Below are positions 1 to 7,633 of a stretch of 47,113 nt of DNA, in pieces. The position numbers and the translations under genes are program-made. Under the pieces are notes generated by a model that was not told where the DNA came from, did not search any database, and worked only from the letters and a program-made list of their open reading frames with translations. Position 1 is the stretch's first letter. Every line of letters begins with the position of its first letter. The stretch spans positions 1-47,113 of IMG/VR virus record IMGVR_UViG_3300017989_006424; one strand, written 5' to 3'. The stretch is from a virus.

Positions 1-114
1 GTGGTATTGTCCGAACTGTATCACGCCGGCGGCGAAGGCGGCTCGGGCGTGCGCCCGGACCGGCTCGCCCTATCATCTACGACAGTATCTCCGGATCAGA
101 AAGCGGGGGGCGTG

Positions 115-243
115 ATGGCACTCGCAGATGAAATCGCCAGACTCATTCTGGTTTGGCTGGTCACGCTCAGCGTCGTGTTCGGTGCGGCGAACGTCCATTA
201 TCGAATGAGTAAGAGAAAGGAGGAAAGCGAAAATGATAACTGA
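115..243 (+). CDS. Small single-pass membrane protein, unknown function
   Basis: This 42-residue product has one hydrophobic segment at about residues 8-25 (ARLILVWLVTLSVVFGA), followed by a charged tail rich in Lys, Arg and Glu. The ATG at 115 was chosen because a G-rich stretch at 103-110 could act as a ribosome binding site. The same frame is open back to position 1 (GTG), so a longer gene cut off by the window edge is possible. Its end overlaps the start of the exonuclease gene by 11 bases, so the two are probably translationally coupled. The family is not recognised; small membrane proteins are common at this place in phage early operons. Real gene likely, function unknown. Confidence 0.45.
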   Translation: MALADEIARLILVWLVTLSVVFGAANVHYRMSKRKEESENDN

Positions 244-1165
244 GTGGCAGCGTCAACTGCGCCGGCGACACCTGGGGTCGAGTGATATGCCGATTATTAT
301 GGGCTTGTCGCCGTACAGCAAGACGCCGAGTGATATTTACTGGTCGAAAGTAGCCGAGACGCCGGACGATACGACAGAGGCCATGACGACGGGCAACTGG
401 CTCGAAGGGCCGCTGCTCGATTGGGCGGCGGGGGAGTTGGGTGTTCGGATCGATACGGATCCGGCTGATTTGTTTACGGTGGCCCACGAAGGCGACGGGA
501 AGGATTTACTTGCCGCGAACCACGACGCGCTGATTGTCGGCCGGCGTGAAGGCATCGAAGCCAAGTTCCGCAATTCCGAAGGGGCCAGTGCGTTCGGCGA
601 TGAATACACCGATCAAGTGCCTTACGACATTCTCGTGCAGGTCCAGCATCAGATGTATTGCGGCAACCTCGACAAGGTGTATGTGAGCCTGGGGACGCCG
701 AGTTACTACAAGGTGGACCGCAAGCTGTATATCGTACCGCGAGACGAAGAAATCATTGAACAGATCGTCAAATTTGGCGTCAACTGGTGGCAGCGGCATG
801 TGGAGGCGCAGATCCCGCCGAACGGCGAAACGGTCCCGCCGTTGTATGTCCTTAAGGCGATCGAGCGAAAAGCCGGTGCGCAAATCAAGCTGTCAAACGA
901 CGCTAAGTCGTGGGCCGACAAACGGATAGCGTTAAAAGCGCAGATCAAGGCGCTGGGAAAAGACGTTGATAAGTTCAGTGCCAAGCTCATTCACGCCTTG
1001 TCCGGCGCGGAAATCGGCTTGTTGCCGGACGGCCGGAAAGTGACCTATCACCAGTACGAATCCAACCGTTTCAACAGTAAACAATTCAAGATCGATCATC
1101 CGGACATGGCCCCGGAGTACACAACGAAGTCGAGTCACAGAACCCTCTATATTAAGAAGAAATGA
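233..1165 (+). CDS. YqaJ-family viral recombinase (lambda-type 5'-3' exonuclease)
   Basis: The 310-residue product looks like a YqaJ/lambda-exonuclease family nuclease of the PD-(D/E)XK fold. Visible motifs, in order, are GNWLEG (Glu58), NHDAL (Asp98), the E-x-K pair in GIEAKF (Glu109, Lys111) and QVQHQ at 136-140, which is the expected active-site layout. Known family members degrade one strand of double-stranded DNA ends to give 3' overhangs. The next gene is a RecT/Bet annealing protein, the usual partner, so together they form a RecET-type recombination pair. A clear ribosome binding site (GAAAGGAGGA, 213-222) supports the start at 233. The C-terminal 100 residues contain a predicted helical stretch. 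Identification is firm; exact substrate preference is inferred from the family. Confidence 0.85.
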   Translation: MITEWQRQLRRRHLGSSDMPIIMGLSPYSKTPSDIYWSKVAETPDDTTEAMTTGNWLEGPLLDWAAGELGVRIDTDPADLFTVAHEGDGKDLLAANHDALIVGRREGIEAKFRNSEGASAFGDEYTDQVPYDILVQVQHQMYCGNLDKVYVSLGTPSYYKVDRKLYIVPRDEEIIEQIVKFGVNWWQRHVEAQIPPNGETVPPLYVLKAIERKAGAQIKLSNDAKSWADKRIALKAQIKALGKDVDKFSAKLIHALSGAEIGLLPDGRKVTYHQYESNRFNSKQFKIDHPDMAPEYTTKSSHRTLYIKKK

Positions 1166-1179
1166 ACGGGAGTCATATT

Positions 1180-2112
1180 ATGGCGAAGCGAAACACAGAA
1201 AACGGCAATGCTAATGTACCGGCCCTGTCGCCGCCACGGTTGCCTTATCATCCAGCCGTTGAAGAACGGTTTGGAATCGACAGGAGCGGATGGAAGGCGT
1301 TGGTGGAGGCGATCTTTCCCTCTGCACAATCGCCCGAATCAGTCATTCTGGCTTTGAGCTACTGTAAAGCTCGCAAGCTCGACCCGTTTAAGCGGGTGAT
1401 ACACATTGTAGGGATTTGGGATAGCCAGAAGAATTGCATGAAGGATACGGTGTGGCCGGGCATCGGGGAGCTTCGGACTACAGCACATCGGACGGGGATC
1501 TATGCCGGTCGTGACAAAACGGAATACGGGCCGGACGTGACGAAGGTGTGGGAAGGCAAGGACCGGAAAAAGAACTTCGATTATCGTTATGAAGTGACGT
1601 TCCCGGAATGGGCACAGGTGACTTTGTACCGCACGGTCAACGGCCAACGTGTGGCCTACGCTGGACCACAGGTGTATTGGCTGGAAACGTTCGGTGAGGA
1701 TCGAAACGGTGCTCCGAACAGCATGTGGCGCAAGCGGCCGCGTGGACAGATTGACAAATGCGCGGAGGCGGCGGCGTTGCGTTCGGCTTTTCCGGAAGAA
1801 GTCGGCAACGAATATATCGACGCTGAGGCTCATCTGTCAAAGCAGGTCGAATCCAGGGAAGTCGAGACCGAAGGCGGTAACGAAGGTCTCAAAAAGTTGC
1901 TGGCCGAACGCGAGGCGAATACTCAGGCGGAGCCTCCGCAAGCCGAGACGCCCGAAGAACCGCAAACAGAGGCAGGGAACGTGCCGGCCGACGAAGAACC
2001 CCCGGATAAGTCCGATGAACGCGACGCAGAAACCGAAGCGAAAGTCCAGTCGGAAAAGGAAAAGCTGCAAACAGCCGGGGCCGGCAAGGGCAACGGCTGC
2101 AATCTGTTTTAG
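1180..2112 (+). CDS. bet: RecT/Bet-type single-strand annealing protein
   Basis: This 310-residue protein resembles phage recombination protein Bet of the RecT superfamily, which anneals complementary single strands left by the partner exonuclease just upstream. Recognisable family stretches include ALSYCKARKLDPFKR near residues 60-75, the VWPGIGELRTTAHRTG segment and KCAEAAALRSAFPEE. The last ~90 residues are acidic and rich in Pro, Glu and Gln, a low-complexity tail that probably varies between relatives and may bind partner proteins. An ATG at 1162 overlaps the exonuclease stop (ATGA), but the ATG at 1180 has a better placed GGGAG site at 1168-1172, so it is preferred. A strong terminator follows. 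Identification is confident. Confidence 0.85.
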   Translation: MAKRNTENGNANVPALSPPRLPYHPAVEERFGIDRSGWKALVEAIFPSAQSPESVILALSYCKARKLDPFKRVIHIVGIWDSQKNCMKDTVWPGIGELRTTAHRTGIYAGRDKTEYGPDVTKVWEGKDRKKNFDYRYEVTFPEWAQVTLYRTVNGQRVAYAGPQVYWLETFGEDRNGAPNSMWRKRPRGQIDKCAEAAALRSAFPEEVGNEYIDAEAHLSKQVESREVETEGGNEGLKKLLAEREANTQAEPPQAETPEEPQTEAGNVPADEEPPDKSDERDAETEAKVQSEKEKLQTAGAGKGNGCNLF

Positions 2113-2130
2113 TGGTGGCCATTAGTTGTT

Positions 2131-2172
2131 GAGCGGCGGGTAACGTCTCTCCTCAGCCCGCCGCTCTGTTTT
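2131..2172 (+). terminator. Rho-independent terminator after the recombination genes
   Basis: A perfect 10-bp stem (GAGCGGCGGG at 2131-2140 with CCCGCCGCTC at 2157-2166) encloses a 16-base loop and is followed by TGTTTT. It sits 19 bases after the bet stop and just before the tRNA pair, so it would separate the exo-bet transcript from the tRNA region or reduce read-through into it. Confidence 0.8.
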
Positions 2173-2187
2173 GACAAGTTCATAGTG

Positions 2188-2258
2188 GGTCTCGTCGTCT
2201 AAGGGCAGGATGCCGGGTTTTCGTCCCGGAGGTCGGGGTTCGACTCCCCGCGAGACTA
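2188..2258 (+). tRNA. tRNA-Glu (anticodon TTC)
   Basis: A full cloverleaf can be drawn by hand. The acceptor stem pairs 2188-2194 (GGTCTCG) with 2251-2257 (CGAGACT), with a G-U pair at the end. The anticodon stem CCGGG/CCCGG holds loop TTTTCGT, giving anticodon TTC. The T-arm is CGGGG/CCCCG around TTCGACT, and the discriminator is A2258. The D-arm begins TCGTCTAA, as in bacterial tRNA-Glu. No CCA end is encoded, so host CCA-adding enzyme would be needed. It is only four bases from the next tRNA. Confidence 0.9.
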
Positions 2259-2262
2259 GTAT

Positions 2263-2336
2263 CGCGGGGTGCACGAGTGGTCTAAGTGACGTGTCTCATA
2301 AGCACGGACTCGCGGGTTCGAATCCCGCCCCCGCTA
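2263..2336 (+). tRNA. tRNA-Met (anticodon CAT), initiator-like
   Basis: The cloverleaf has acceptor strands 2263-2269 (CGCGGGG) and 2329-2335 (CCCCGCT), D-stem CAC/GTG, anticodon stem CGTGT/GCACG around CTCATAA (anticodon CAT), variable loop GACTC, T-arm GCGGG/CCCGC around TTCGAAT, and A as discriminator. Fixing T2270 as base 8 makes the first pair an unpaired C1-U72. It also gives an A11-U24 pair. Both are hallmarks of bacterial initiator tRNA, and the 5' acceptor strand matches that of E. coli tRNA-fMet. The three G-C pairs usual in the initiator anticodon stem are missing. It could instead be an elongator Met tRNA or an Ile tRNA with modified CAT. No CCA is encoded. Confidence 0.85.
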
Positions 2337-2344
2337 TTGTTATG

Positions 2345-2463
2345 GGCTCGAAACCCTACAGAGAGCCGGGACCGGGCGGTCCGCGACGGATGCGCATTTA
2401 CCCATTCCGTCGTAGGCGACTGGAACGCCAGTTGAAACGCCTACCCGCCCGTCCCGGCGGGAC
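2345..2463 (+). ncRNA. Strongly folded RNA element (three-way junction) after the tRNAs
   Basis: Just after the tRNA pair lies a segment that folds into three nested helices. P1 pairs 2365-2372 with 2451-2458, and 2374-2379 with 2445-2450 (14 bp with one bulged C). Inside it, P2 pairs 2383-2390 with 2406-2413 (8 bp, 15-base loop). P3 pairs 2414-2418 with 2438-2442 and 2419-2423 with 2428-2432, with a TGAAA bulge. P2 and P3 abut, as in coaxial junctions. Two small hairpins, 2345-2349/2363-2367 and 2451-2455/2459-2463, would compete with P1. It matches no RNA family I recognise. A 41-codon very basic frame (2342-2467) crosses it but looks incidental. It could also be a palindromic mobile remnant. 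Confidence 0.55.
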
Positions 2464-2613
2464 TTAACAAGTGAATAGTCTTCTCATTTACTGCTACAAC
2501 GAACGTAACCACCGGCGAACGGCTCAGGCCGACAGGGATGGAAGGTGCCGAGGCAGATGGACAGGTGTGGAGTAGGCTTTGCCGGTATTTTTGATGAACA
2601 GAAAGGAGAACTC
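2464..2613 (+). other. Leader region of the HD-domain gene
   Basis: About 150 bases without a convincing gene separate the folded RNA element from the HD-domain gene. A short hairpin (CGGC TCAG GCCG) is visible near 2520-2531 and further G-rich stretches suggest folding. The segment ends in a good ribosome binding site (AAAGGAG, 2602-2608). I see no clear -35/-10 promoter and no riboswitch family that I can name. Confidence 0.4.
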
Positions 2614-3318
2614 ATGAGTACGCAAGTAGAAGTCACGAGGAGGGAGTGCATTATTGATTTATTGCGGGGCACGAACCGCAAGGGCATGGACGCTCTGATT
2701 GCCTACCTGGAGGACGAAGGCTTTTTCACGTCCCCGGCGTCCACGAAATTCCACGGAGCCTACCCGGGCGGACTGGCCGAACACTCGCTGAGGGTCTTTG
2801 ACCTATTGCAAGGCTACAGCAACGAGATCGACCTTGTGACGGCAACACGGCCGGGCCAGAAGCCGATTCCCATCGAGTACAACAACATCATCATCGCGGG
2901 CCTGCTGCATGACGTATGCAAGGTCGGGGCCTACATCGGGACCGAATCGCCGTACAAGTGGAATAAGCAACAGCCTTTCGGCCATGCCCTGTTGTCCATC
3001 GAGCGCCTCAAATGCTTCATCGGACTCAAAGAGCTGGAGGTCATGATGATCCGCTTCCACATGGGCATCTATGGCCTTCGAGAGTTCTACGAAGAGGACA
3101 GTTCGGAATATAGGACACATGCCGAATACCCGCTTCGCGGGGATCATTCCAAAGACCGCAAACTTACCAAAGAGCAAAGCCAGAAGGCCCGTTACGGCCA
3201 GTCGATGCGGAATGCGTGGTATCACAATCCGATCTGCAAGCTCATGTATTTCTGCGATGAGCTGGCGACGATGCAGGAAACGAGAGGGGGGGAAATTGAA
3301 AACCAACAAACTGTTTGA
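2614..3318 (+). CDS. HD-domain phosphohydrolase
   Basis: The 234-residue protein carries the HD metal-binding pattern: His57 (AEHSLRV), His99-Asp100 (LLHDVCK), His124 (FGHALLS) and His149 (RFHMG). HD proteins are metal-dependent phosphohydrolases or nucleases acting on nucleotides, cyclic nucleotides or RNA ends; the sequence does not say which. The segment FHGAYPGGLAEHSLR resembles HD proteins of the YhaM/3'-5' exoribonuclease type and phage HD proteins found next to recombination genes. Start 2614 is set by AAAGGAG six bases upstream; an in-frame ATG at 2545 has no such site. It is followed after 48 bases by the SMC-like ATPase gene. Domain call firm, substrate unknown. Confidence 0.75.
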   Translation: MSTQVEVTRRECIIDLLRGTNRKGMDALIAYLEDEGFFTSPASTKFHGAYPGGLAEHSLRVFDLLQGYSNEIDLVTATRPGQKPIPIEYNNIIIAGLLHDVCKVGAYIGTESPYKWNKQQPFGHALLSIERLKCFIGLKELEVMMIRFHMGIYGLREFYEEDSSEYRTHAEYPLRGDHSKDRKLTKEQSQKARYGQSMRNAWYHNPICKLMYFCDELATMQETRGGEIENQQTV

Positions 3319-3366
3319 AATCTGGAATGATTGTCAAGCAAGTCAATGCTATTTCGGGAGAAAACC

Positions 3367-5010
3367 ATGAAGCTCAAGACCCTCAGAGTTAATCATTTTG
3401 TCGGCGTCGAGGAGGCGGAGATTGGCTTCGACAAGCCCGTCACGCTCTTTGCCGGCCGCAACAATCAGGGCAAGTCCACCGTCAAGGACGCCATTGAATT
3501 CAGCCTGACGGGTATGTGTCGGGCGATGAAATTCAAGAAGGATAAAACGTACCTCCATCGCGGCGACAATGGCATGGCGACGGAATTGCTTTATGAAAAT
3601 CATGAAGGCGTCGAGGTCATTACAAACGGGTCACGTCGTAACGGCGACAATCTCGACGTGCTACACTATTGCCTCAATCCCGCCGAGTTCATTTCGCTAC
3701 CCGCCAAGGAGCGGGCGAAGATTCTCGCTGCGGTCCTGGGCGGCGGGTTGGATGATGTCGTTAAGAGCGCCATCGCCGAACACATCGGCAACATCGATGA
3801 GACGGTGCTCGCGGAGGTCAAGGGCAGCGGGATCAATATTCTCGACGTGGACGCCTTCAAAAAGGAGATTGTCGAGATCCGGCGCAGCTACAAGCGGCTG
3901 ATTGCGGACCTGCCGAAGAAACCGCCGCTGTTGGGCGATTATGAGCTGGAGGACGGCTACGACGTCACGAAGGATCGGGAGGCCGTCAAGGCGTTGGCCG
4001 AGCGGATTAAAAATGGCACGGACATGCTGGCCGACGCGAAGGCCATGCTGCAAGCCAAAGCGGAGATTGCGGACCTGCAAAAAGCATTGAAGCACATCGC
4101 ATCGGACAAAAAAACCGTCCCGAGCCTTCCGAGGGGCGTCAGTAAGAAGAAGCTCGAAGATGCGCCGTCGATCATGCTGTTCATGGAGGACATGCTCAAA
4201 GGCAGCGGCGTGAATTGCGAATGCCCCGTCTGCGCACAGAAAACAGAGCGCGGCAAGCTAAAAGCACATTATGACGATGTAGTGACGTGGTATGAGAAGT
4301 ACAAGAACGTCGTCCGGAAGCGAACAGAGGCGGAGCTTCACAATCAGCGAACAGACACCGAAAAGCAGATCAAAGAGACGCAACTCAAAGAAGCGAAGGC
4401 GAAACTCAAAAACAAGAAGATCCCGAAAGGCGGGGAGGCGTTGCTGGCTCAGCTTCAAACCGAGCGGGATCAGGCCCAGGAACGCATTGCTAATTTCAGG
4501 CGGTTCGAGATCGATACGGAGGCGTTCGAAACAGCCGGGCAGAAGCGTGAAGGCTTGAAGGGGCTGGTGGCCGAGTGCGACCGCATCGATGAGGCCCTGA
4601 AAGACGGCGGGCCGGTCAAGTCGGCAATCGCGGCGGGCGGTAAGACGCTGCCGATCAATGAGAGCCTGTTGACGTTGTGGAGTATGAGCGAATTGAGTTG
4701 GTCGGACAATGGCGAGATCAAATTGGGTGATTTGCCCATTGAGTATGCGTCGGCGTCCGAGCAGTATCGTGCCGGTTGCGTGATGGGCATGGCGTTAGCG
4801 GAAGTCTCAGGGATCGGCGTGGTGGCCTTGGATGGCTACGAGATACTCGATCCTGATAATGCAAGTGCCTTTGTGGCTGCGTGCGCAAAGACGCGGATCA
4901 ATAACGCTTTGATCTTCTGTTCGAGTGACAAAAACTATACCGACGTGCAAACCCCCGAGTTCTTGGGAGTCTTTCAGGTCTCTCAGGGGAACGTCACGCG
5001 GATTCATTAG
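3367..5010 (+). CDS. Rad50/SMC-like AAA ATPase with zinc-hook motif
   Basis: This 547-residue protein has the organisation of a small Rad50/SbcC/RecF-type ATPase. The N-terminus shows Walker A (GRNNQGKST, 30-38). A long charged helical centre of about 190-420 is interrupted by CECPVC (Cys286 and Cys289 form the C-x-x-C), which matches the Rad50 zinc hook that dimerises two coiled coils. The C-terminal head has a signature-like SEQYR (near 464) and Walker B VVALDGYEILD (near 485-495). Known relatives organise or process DNA ends with a nuclease partner; here the nearby YqaJ exonuclease or HD protein are candidates. A GGGAG site at 3356-3360 supports the start. Coiled-coil arms are much shorter than in cellular Rad50. 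Confidence 0.75.
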   Translation: MKLKTLRVNHFVGVEEAEIGFDKPVTLFAGRNNQGKSTVKDAIEFSLTGMCRAMKFKKDKTYLHRGDNGMATELLYENHEGVEVITNGSRRNGDNLDVLHYCLNPAEFISLPAKERAKILAAVLGGGLDDVVKSAIAEHIGNIDETVLAEVKGSGINILDVDAFKKEIVEIRRSYKRLIADLPKKPPLLGDYELEDGYDVTKDREAVKALAERIKNGTDMLADAKAMLQAKAEIADLQKALKHIASDKKTVPSLPRGVSKKKLEDAPSIMLFMEDMLKGSGVNCECPVCAQKTERGKLKAHYDDVVTWYEKYKNVVRKRTEAELHNQRTDTEKQIKETQLKEAKAKLKNKKIPKGGEALLAQLQTERDQAQERIANFRRFEIDTEAFETAGQKREGLKGLVAECDRIDEALKDGGPVKSAIAAGGKTLPINESLLTLWSMSELSWSDNGEIKLGDLPIEYASASEQYRAGCVMGMALAEVSGIGVVALDGYEILDPDNASAFVAACAKTRINNALIFCSSDKNYTDVQTPEFLGVFQVSQGNVTRIH

Positions 5011-5029
5011 GATTTTCTCCCTCGGCATC

Positions 5030-5068
5030 GACAGGCGACGTAACGATCCGTTCCTCTGGTCGCCTGTC
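5030..5068 (+). other. Intergenic 10-bp hairpin
   Basis: A perfect inverted repeat, GACAGGCGAC (5030-5039) with GTCGCCTGTC (5059-5068), lies in the 89-base gap between the SMC-like ATPase and the J-domain gene. There is no T-run after it, so it is a weak terminator candidate; it may instead protect mRNA ends or mark a processing site. Confidence 0.55.
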
Positions 5069-5099
5069 ATGCCTCATTAAACAAGGAAGGATTCTGTTG

Positions 5100-5708
5100 A
5101 TGTCATGCAGATTTACGTTTCGCCCGGTTGTTCAATGGCCGTCGAATAAGACGCGACGGCCGAAACCATCTGTTTTTCGCGTGCAATACCAAGTAACGCT
5201 GGATCTGTTGGACAAAGAGCTGACCATGCTCGGAGTGAATCAGGCCGTCATTCAGTTGGATCTGCCGGAATCGAAGATACGAATGGATGGTTTGCCCTAC
5301 AGCAACGCCTCCCCTGATTTCCAGGGCGTCATTCTCAGCTTCGACTCGAAGTACGGCCCCCTTCGATACGCAACGGACGTATTTGATCGATGGAGGGACA
5401 ATCTGCGAGCCATTGCCCTGGGCCTGGAGGCGTTGCGAAAGGTGGACCGTTACGGGATCACGAAGAAAGGTGAGCAGTACACCGGTTGGAAACAGTTGCC
5501 AGCGTCGATTGATGGGTTTAGTGATGAATTCAAGGCGGCGGCGTTCCTCTCTCGACACAGCGGATTGGACGTAAGGGAGGTTCTCAAAAGCCGGGACACC
5601 AAAACCCGGGCGTTCAGAAAGGCCGCTCAAAAGCTCCATCCGGACAAGGGGGGTGCCGCCAGAGACTTCGACTTGCTCAATAAAGCAAAAAATCTGTTAA
5701 TGAAATAA
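5100..5708 (+). CDS. J-domain (DnaJ-like) protein
   Basis: The last ~45 of 202 residues form a J-domain-like helix pair with the invariant HPD motif in HPDKGG (His180-Asp182). J domains recruit and stimulate Hsp70 (DnaK). Phage and viral proteins use them to remodel replication or assembly complexes with host DnaK. The N-terminal 150 residues have no recognised family; the stretch YGPLRYATDVFDRWRDNLRA may be a separate binding domain. Start ATG 5100 follows AAGGAAGG at 5083-5090; the preceding TTG (5097) is in frame but less likely. It is upstream of the SEC-C and ParB-like genes in the same operon. The domain is clear, the client is unknown. Confidence 0.75.
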   Translation: MSCRFTFRPVVQWPSNKTRRPKPSVFRVQYQVTLDLLDKELTMLGVNQAVIQLDLPESKIRMDGLPYSNASPDFQGVILSFDSKYGPLRYATDVFDRWRDNLRAIALGLEALRKVDRYGITKKGEQYTGWKQLPASIDGFSDEFKAAAFLSRHSGLDVREVLKSRDTKTRAFRKAAQKLHPDKGGAARDFDLLNKAKNLLMK

Positions 5709-5720
5709 AGGAGGAATATC

Positions 5721-5942
5721 ATGGACACACGGACAGGTGAGCTATTAACCGAGGACGAAGCCCGACGCCGGAGAGAGGCGCTGGAAACGTGCGGTGTACC
5801 GTTTCCCGAGGATATTATCAAACCGCTACCGGCAAGTTTTCAACCGAACAAGCGACAACTCCAAAGCCATCGTATCGGGCGCAACGAAAAGTGCCCCTGT
5901 GGAAGCGGACTGAAATTTAAAAAGTGCTGTATGAGAGGATGA
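5721..5942 (+). CDS. SEC-C zinc-motif protein
   Basis: This 73-residue protein ends in a clear SEC-C motif: [18 protein letters not shown], with the C-x-C...C-C zinc ligands. The motif is best known from the C-terminus of SecA, where it binds zinc and SecB or ribosomes, and it occurs alone in many small proteins whose role is unknown. Residues 1-50 are charged with no recognised fold. An AAAGGAGGA site precedes the ATG by a normal distance. It lies 12 bases after the J-domain gene and is probably co-transcribed with it. Function cannot be taken further from the sequence. Confidence 0.75.
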   Translation: MDTRTGELLTEDEARRRREALETCGVPFPEDIIKPLPASFQPNKRQLQSHRIGRNEKCPCGSGLKFKKCCMRG

Positions 5943-5993
5943 TATGAATTAGCAGGAAATAACCACACTAACAATAAATCAAAGGAGATCATT

Positions 5994-7631
5994 ATGCCTA
6001 CATTTCAAGAGATCCCGCTCAAAGATATTGTGCTCAGCGGGGACAATCAACGCACCATTCTCGAAGGCGACGACGCCTTTAAGGAACTGAAAGCGAGTAT
6101 CGAAGCCGGTGTTGCCGCGGGCGGTCCGGGCGTGCGCGTTCCGATCATCGTCCGCAAAATCAAAGGCCGAAAGCAACCGGGCAACAATACGAAAGACACC
6201 TACGAGCTGCGCGCGGGTGAACGCCGGTATCGGGCCTGTAAGTCCCTGGGCCTGAAAACCATCCCGGCCGTTGTGCATAATAACCTGGATGACCTGGAAG
6301 CGCTGGACTTAATGTATATCGAAAACAAGTTCCGGGAAAACCTGAAACCGATGGAGGAAGCGGCGGAGGTCGCGTTGCTGATGGAGCGGTTCGGTGGCAG
6401 CGCCAAACGTATCGCCGAGAAGATCGGCAAGGCCGAACAATGGGTGCGCGTGCGCGCCAATATCATCAACGGCCTCATCAAGCCGTGGAAAACAGAGATC
6501 CGTAAAAAGGGTGAGAGCCGGTTTGCCTCCTGGACGATCTCGCACCTGTTACAAATCGCTCGATTGCCGAATCATCATCAAAAGGAGCTGTTGAGATTTT
6601 ATACACAAAGCTGGATTGATCCGGAAAAGGCAACGGCGGCGGACGTGGAAGAGAAGATCGCGCGTCTCATGCAACTACTCTCGAAGGCCATGTGGAATCT
6701 CGATGATGAAACGCTGTGCCCGACCGCCGGGGCGTGCTCACAATGCACGAAGCGAACAGGGCATCAGCCGATGCTGTGGTTCGACAGTGACGATCAGGCC
6801 GAAGCGGGGGATCAGTGCCTCGATCCGGAATGCTGGATGGGTAAGCAGACGGCGTGGCTGGCGCGACGGGCGAAAGAATTGAGGGACAAACACCCCAAGC
6901 TCGTGCTCGTGGCCAAGGGGTATCCGCAAGACCGGGAGGCCGAGGCTATCGGTAAAAACGTCGGGACGTACCTCTGTGAATGGGATTATAAGGTCGTCAA
7001 AAAATCGGCCAAGGGCGCCGTGCCGGCCATGTACGTTTTCGGCAAAGGCGTGGGCCAACTCACCTATATCCAACGCAAATCGAACGCCTCCGAGACGCCG
7101 AAAGCCAAGGGGGTGCCCACGCCTTTGAAAGAGCGACGCGCCAAGCTCAACGCCAAGCGCTGGGCCCAGGTGTTGGTCGATATGAAGGATAGGGTCGAGA
7201 AGAGCACCGCCGGGGATATCACCTACAAAGACAAAGTGACGGGCTTAATGGCGATGGTGGCCTGTTACGGGAATTCGCGGCTATGGTGTGCCCATTCGCA
7301 GGTCAACGCCAAGGACGTTGAAAAGCTCATCAAAGACAAAGATGGGCAGGCGAAAGCCCTCGACATGCTGTGGCAGAGCTTCATCCCCACTCTGAGAGAC
7401 GAGTTGACCTGGAACGGCCCGATTACACAAACCCCGAACAGCTTGACAGAAGATGCGAAGTGGATTGCCAAGCTGATCGGGGTGGATATCCAAGCATTGT
7501 TCAAGGACGTGAGCGAACGCAAAGGTTTCACAGAGCCGAAATCGTGGCAGTCTCTTAACGCCGACGGAACACCGAAGAAAGCGAAACCGAAAAAGACCGA
7601 CCAGCCCAAGCCTATGAAGAAAGCATCGTAA
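5994..7631 (+). CDS. ParB/Srx-domain DNA-binding protein
   Basis: The N-terminal third of this 545-residue protein matches the ParB/sulfiredoxin-like domain: ELRAGERRYRACKSLG with GERR at 75-78, then ENKFRENL at 110-117, followed by a helix-turn-helix-like region (AKRIAEKIGKAEQWVRVR, about 135-155). Cellular ParB is a CTPase that binds and spreads on DNA. The middle has a Cys-rich stretch (CPTAGACSQC, then CLDPEC) that could bind metal. The C-terminus is Lys/Pro-rich. It is roughly twice the usual ParB length and no ParA partner is present, so plasmid-type partition is unlikely; a nuclease, replication or regulatory role is more plausible. AAAGGAG lies ten bases before the start. Confidence 0.75.
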   Translation: MPTFQEIPLKDIVLSGDNQRTILEGDDAFKELKASIEAGVAAGGPGVRVPIIVRKIKGRKQPGNNTKDTYELRAGERRYRACKSLGLKTIPAVVHNNLDDLEALDLMYIENKFRENLKPMEEAAEVALLMERFGGSAKRIAEKIGKAEQWVRVRANIINGLIKPWKTEIRKKGESRFASWTISHLLQIARLPNHHQKELLRFYTQSWIDPEKATAADVEEKIARLMQLLSKAMWNLDDETLCPTAGACSQCTKRTGHQPMLWFDSDDQAEAGDQCLDPECWMGKQTAWLARRAKELRDKHPKLVLVAKGYPQDREAEAIGKNVGTYLCEWDYKVVKKSAKGAVPAMYVFGKGVGQLTYIQRKSNASETPKAKGVPTPLKERRAKLNAKRWAQVLVDMKDRVEKSTAGDITYKDKVTGLMAMVACYGNSRLWCAHSQVNAKDVEKLIKDKDGQAKALDMLWQSFIPTLRDELTWNGPITQTPNSLTEDAKWIAKLIGVDIQALFKDVSERKGFTEPKSWQSLNADGTPKKAKPKKTDQPKPMKKAS

Positions 7632-7633
7632 CG

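Noticed and set aside
1-114. A full gene starting at GTG 1
   Set aside because: The frame is open to the window edge, but composition is low-complexity and the better start is 115; it may be part of a gene cut by the edge and cannot be judged.
2171-2187. TTGACA at 2171-2176 as a -35 box for the tRNAs
   Set aside because: It overlaps the terminator T-tract and no -10 box lies at a workable distance.
2342-2467. Forty-one-codon very basic frame crossing the folded RNA element
   Set aside because: Its composition follows from the GC-rich stems, it has no ribosome binding site, and the RNA folding explains the sequence better.
2464-2613. Possible riboswitch before the HD-domain gene
   Set aside because: Some bits such as GGCTCAGGCC looked suggestive, but no known riboswitch core (glycine, c-di-GMP, fluoride and others) could be matched by eye.
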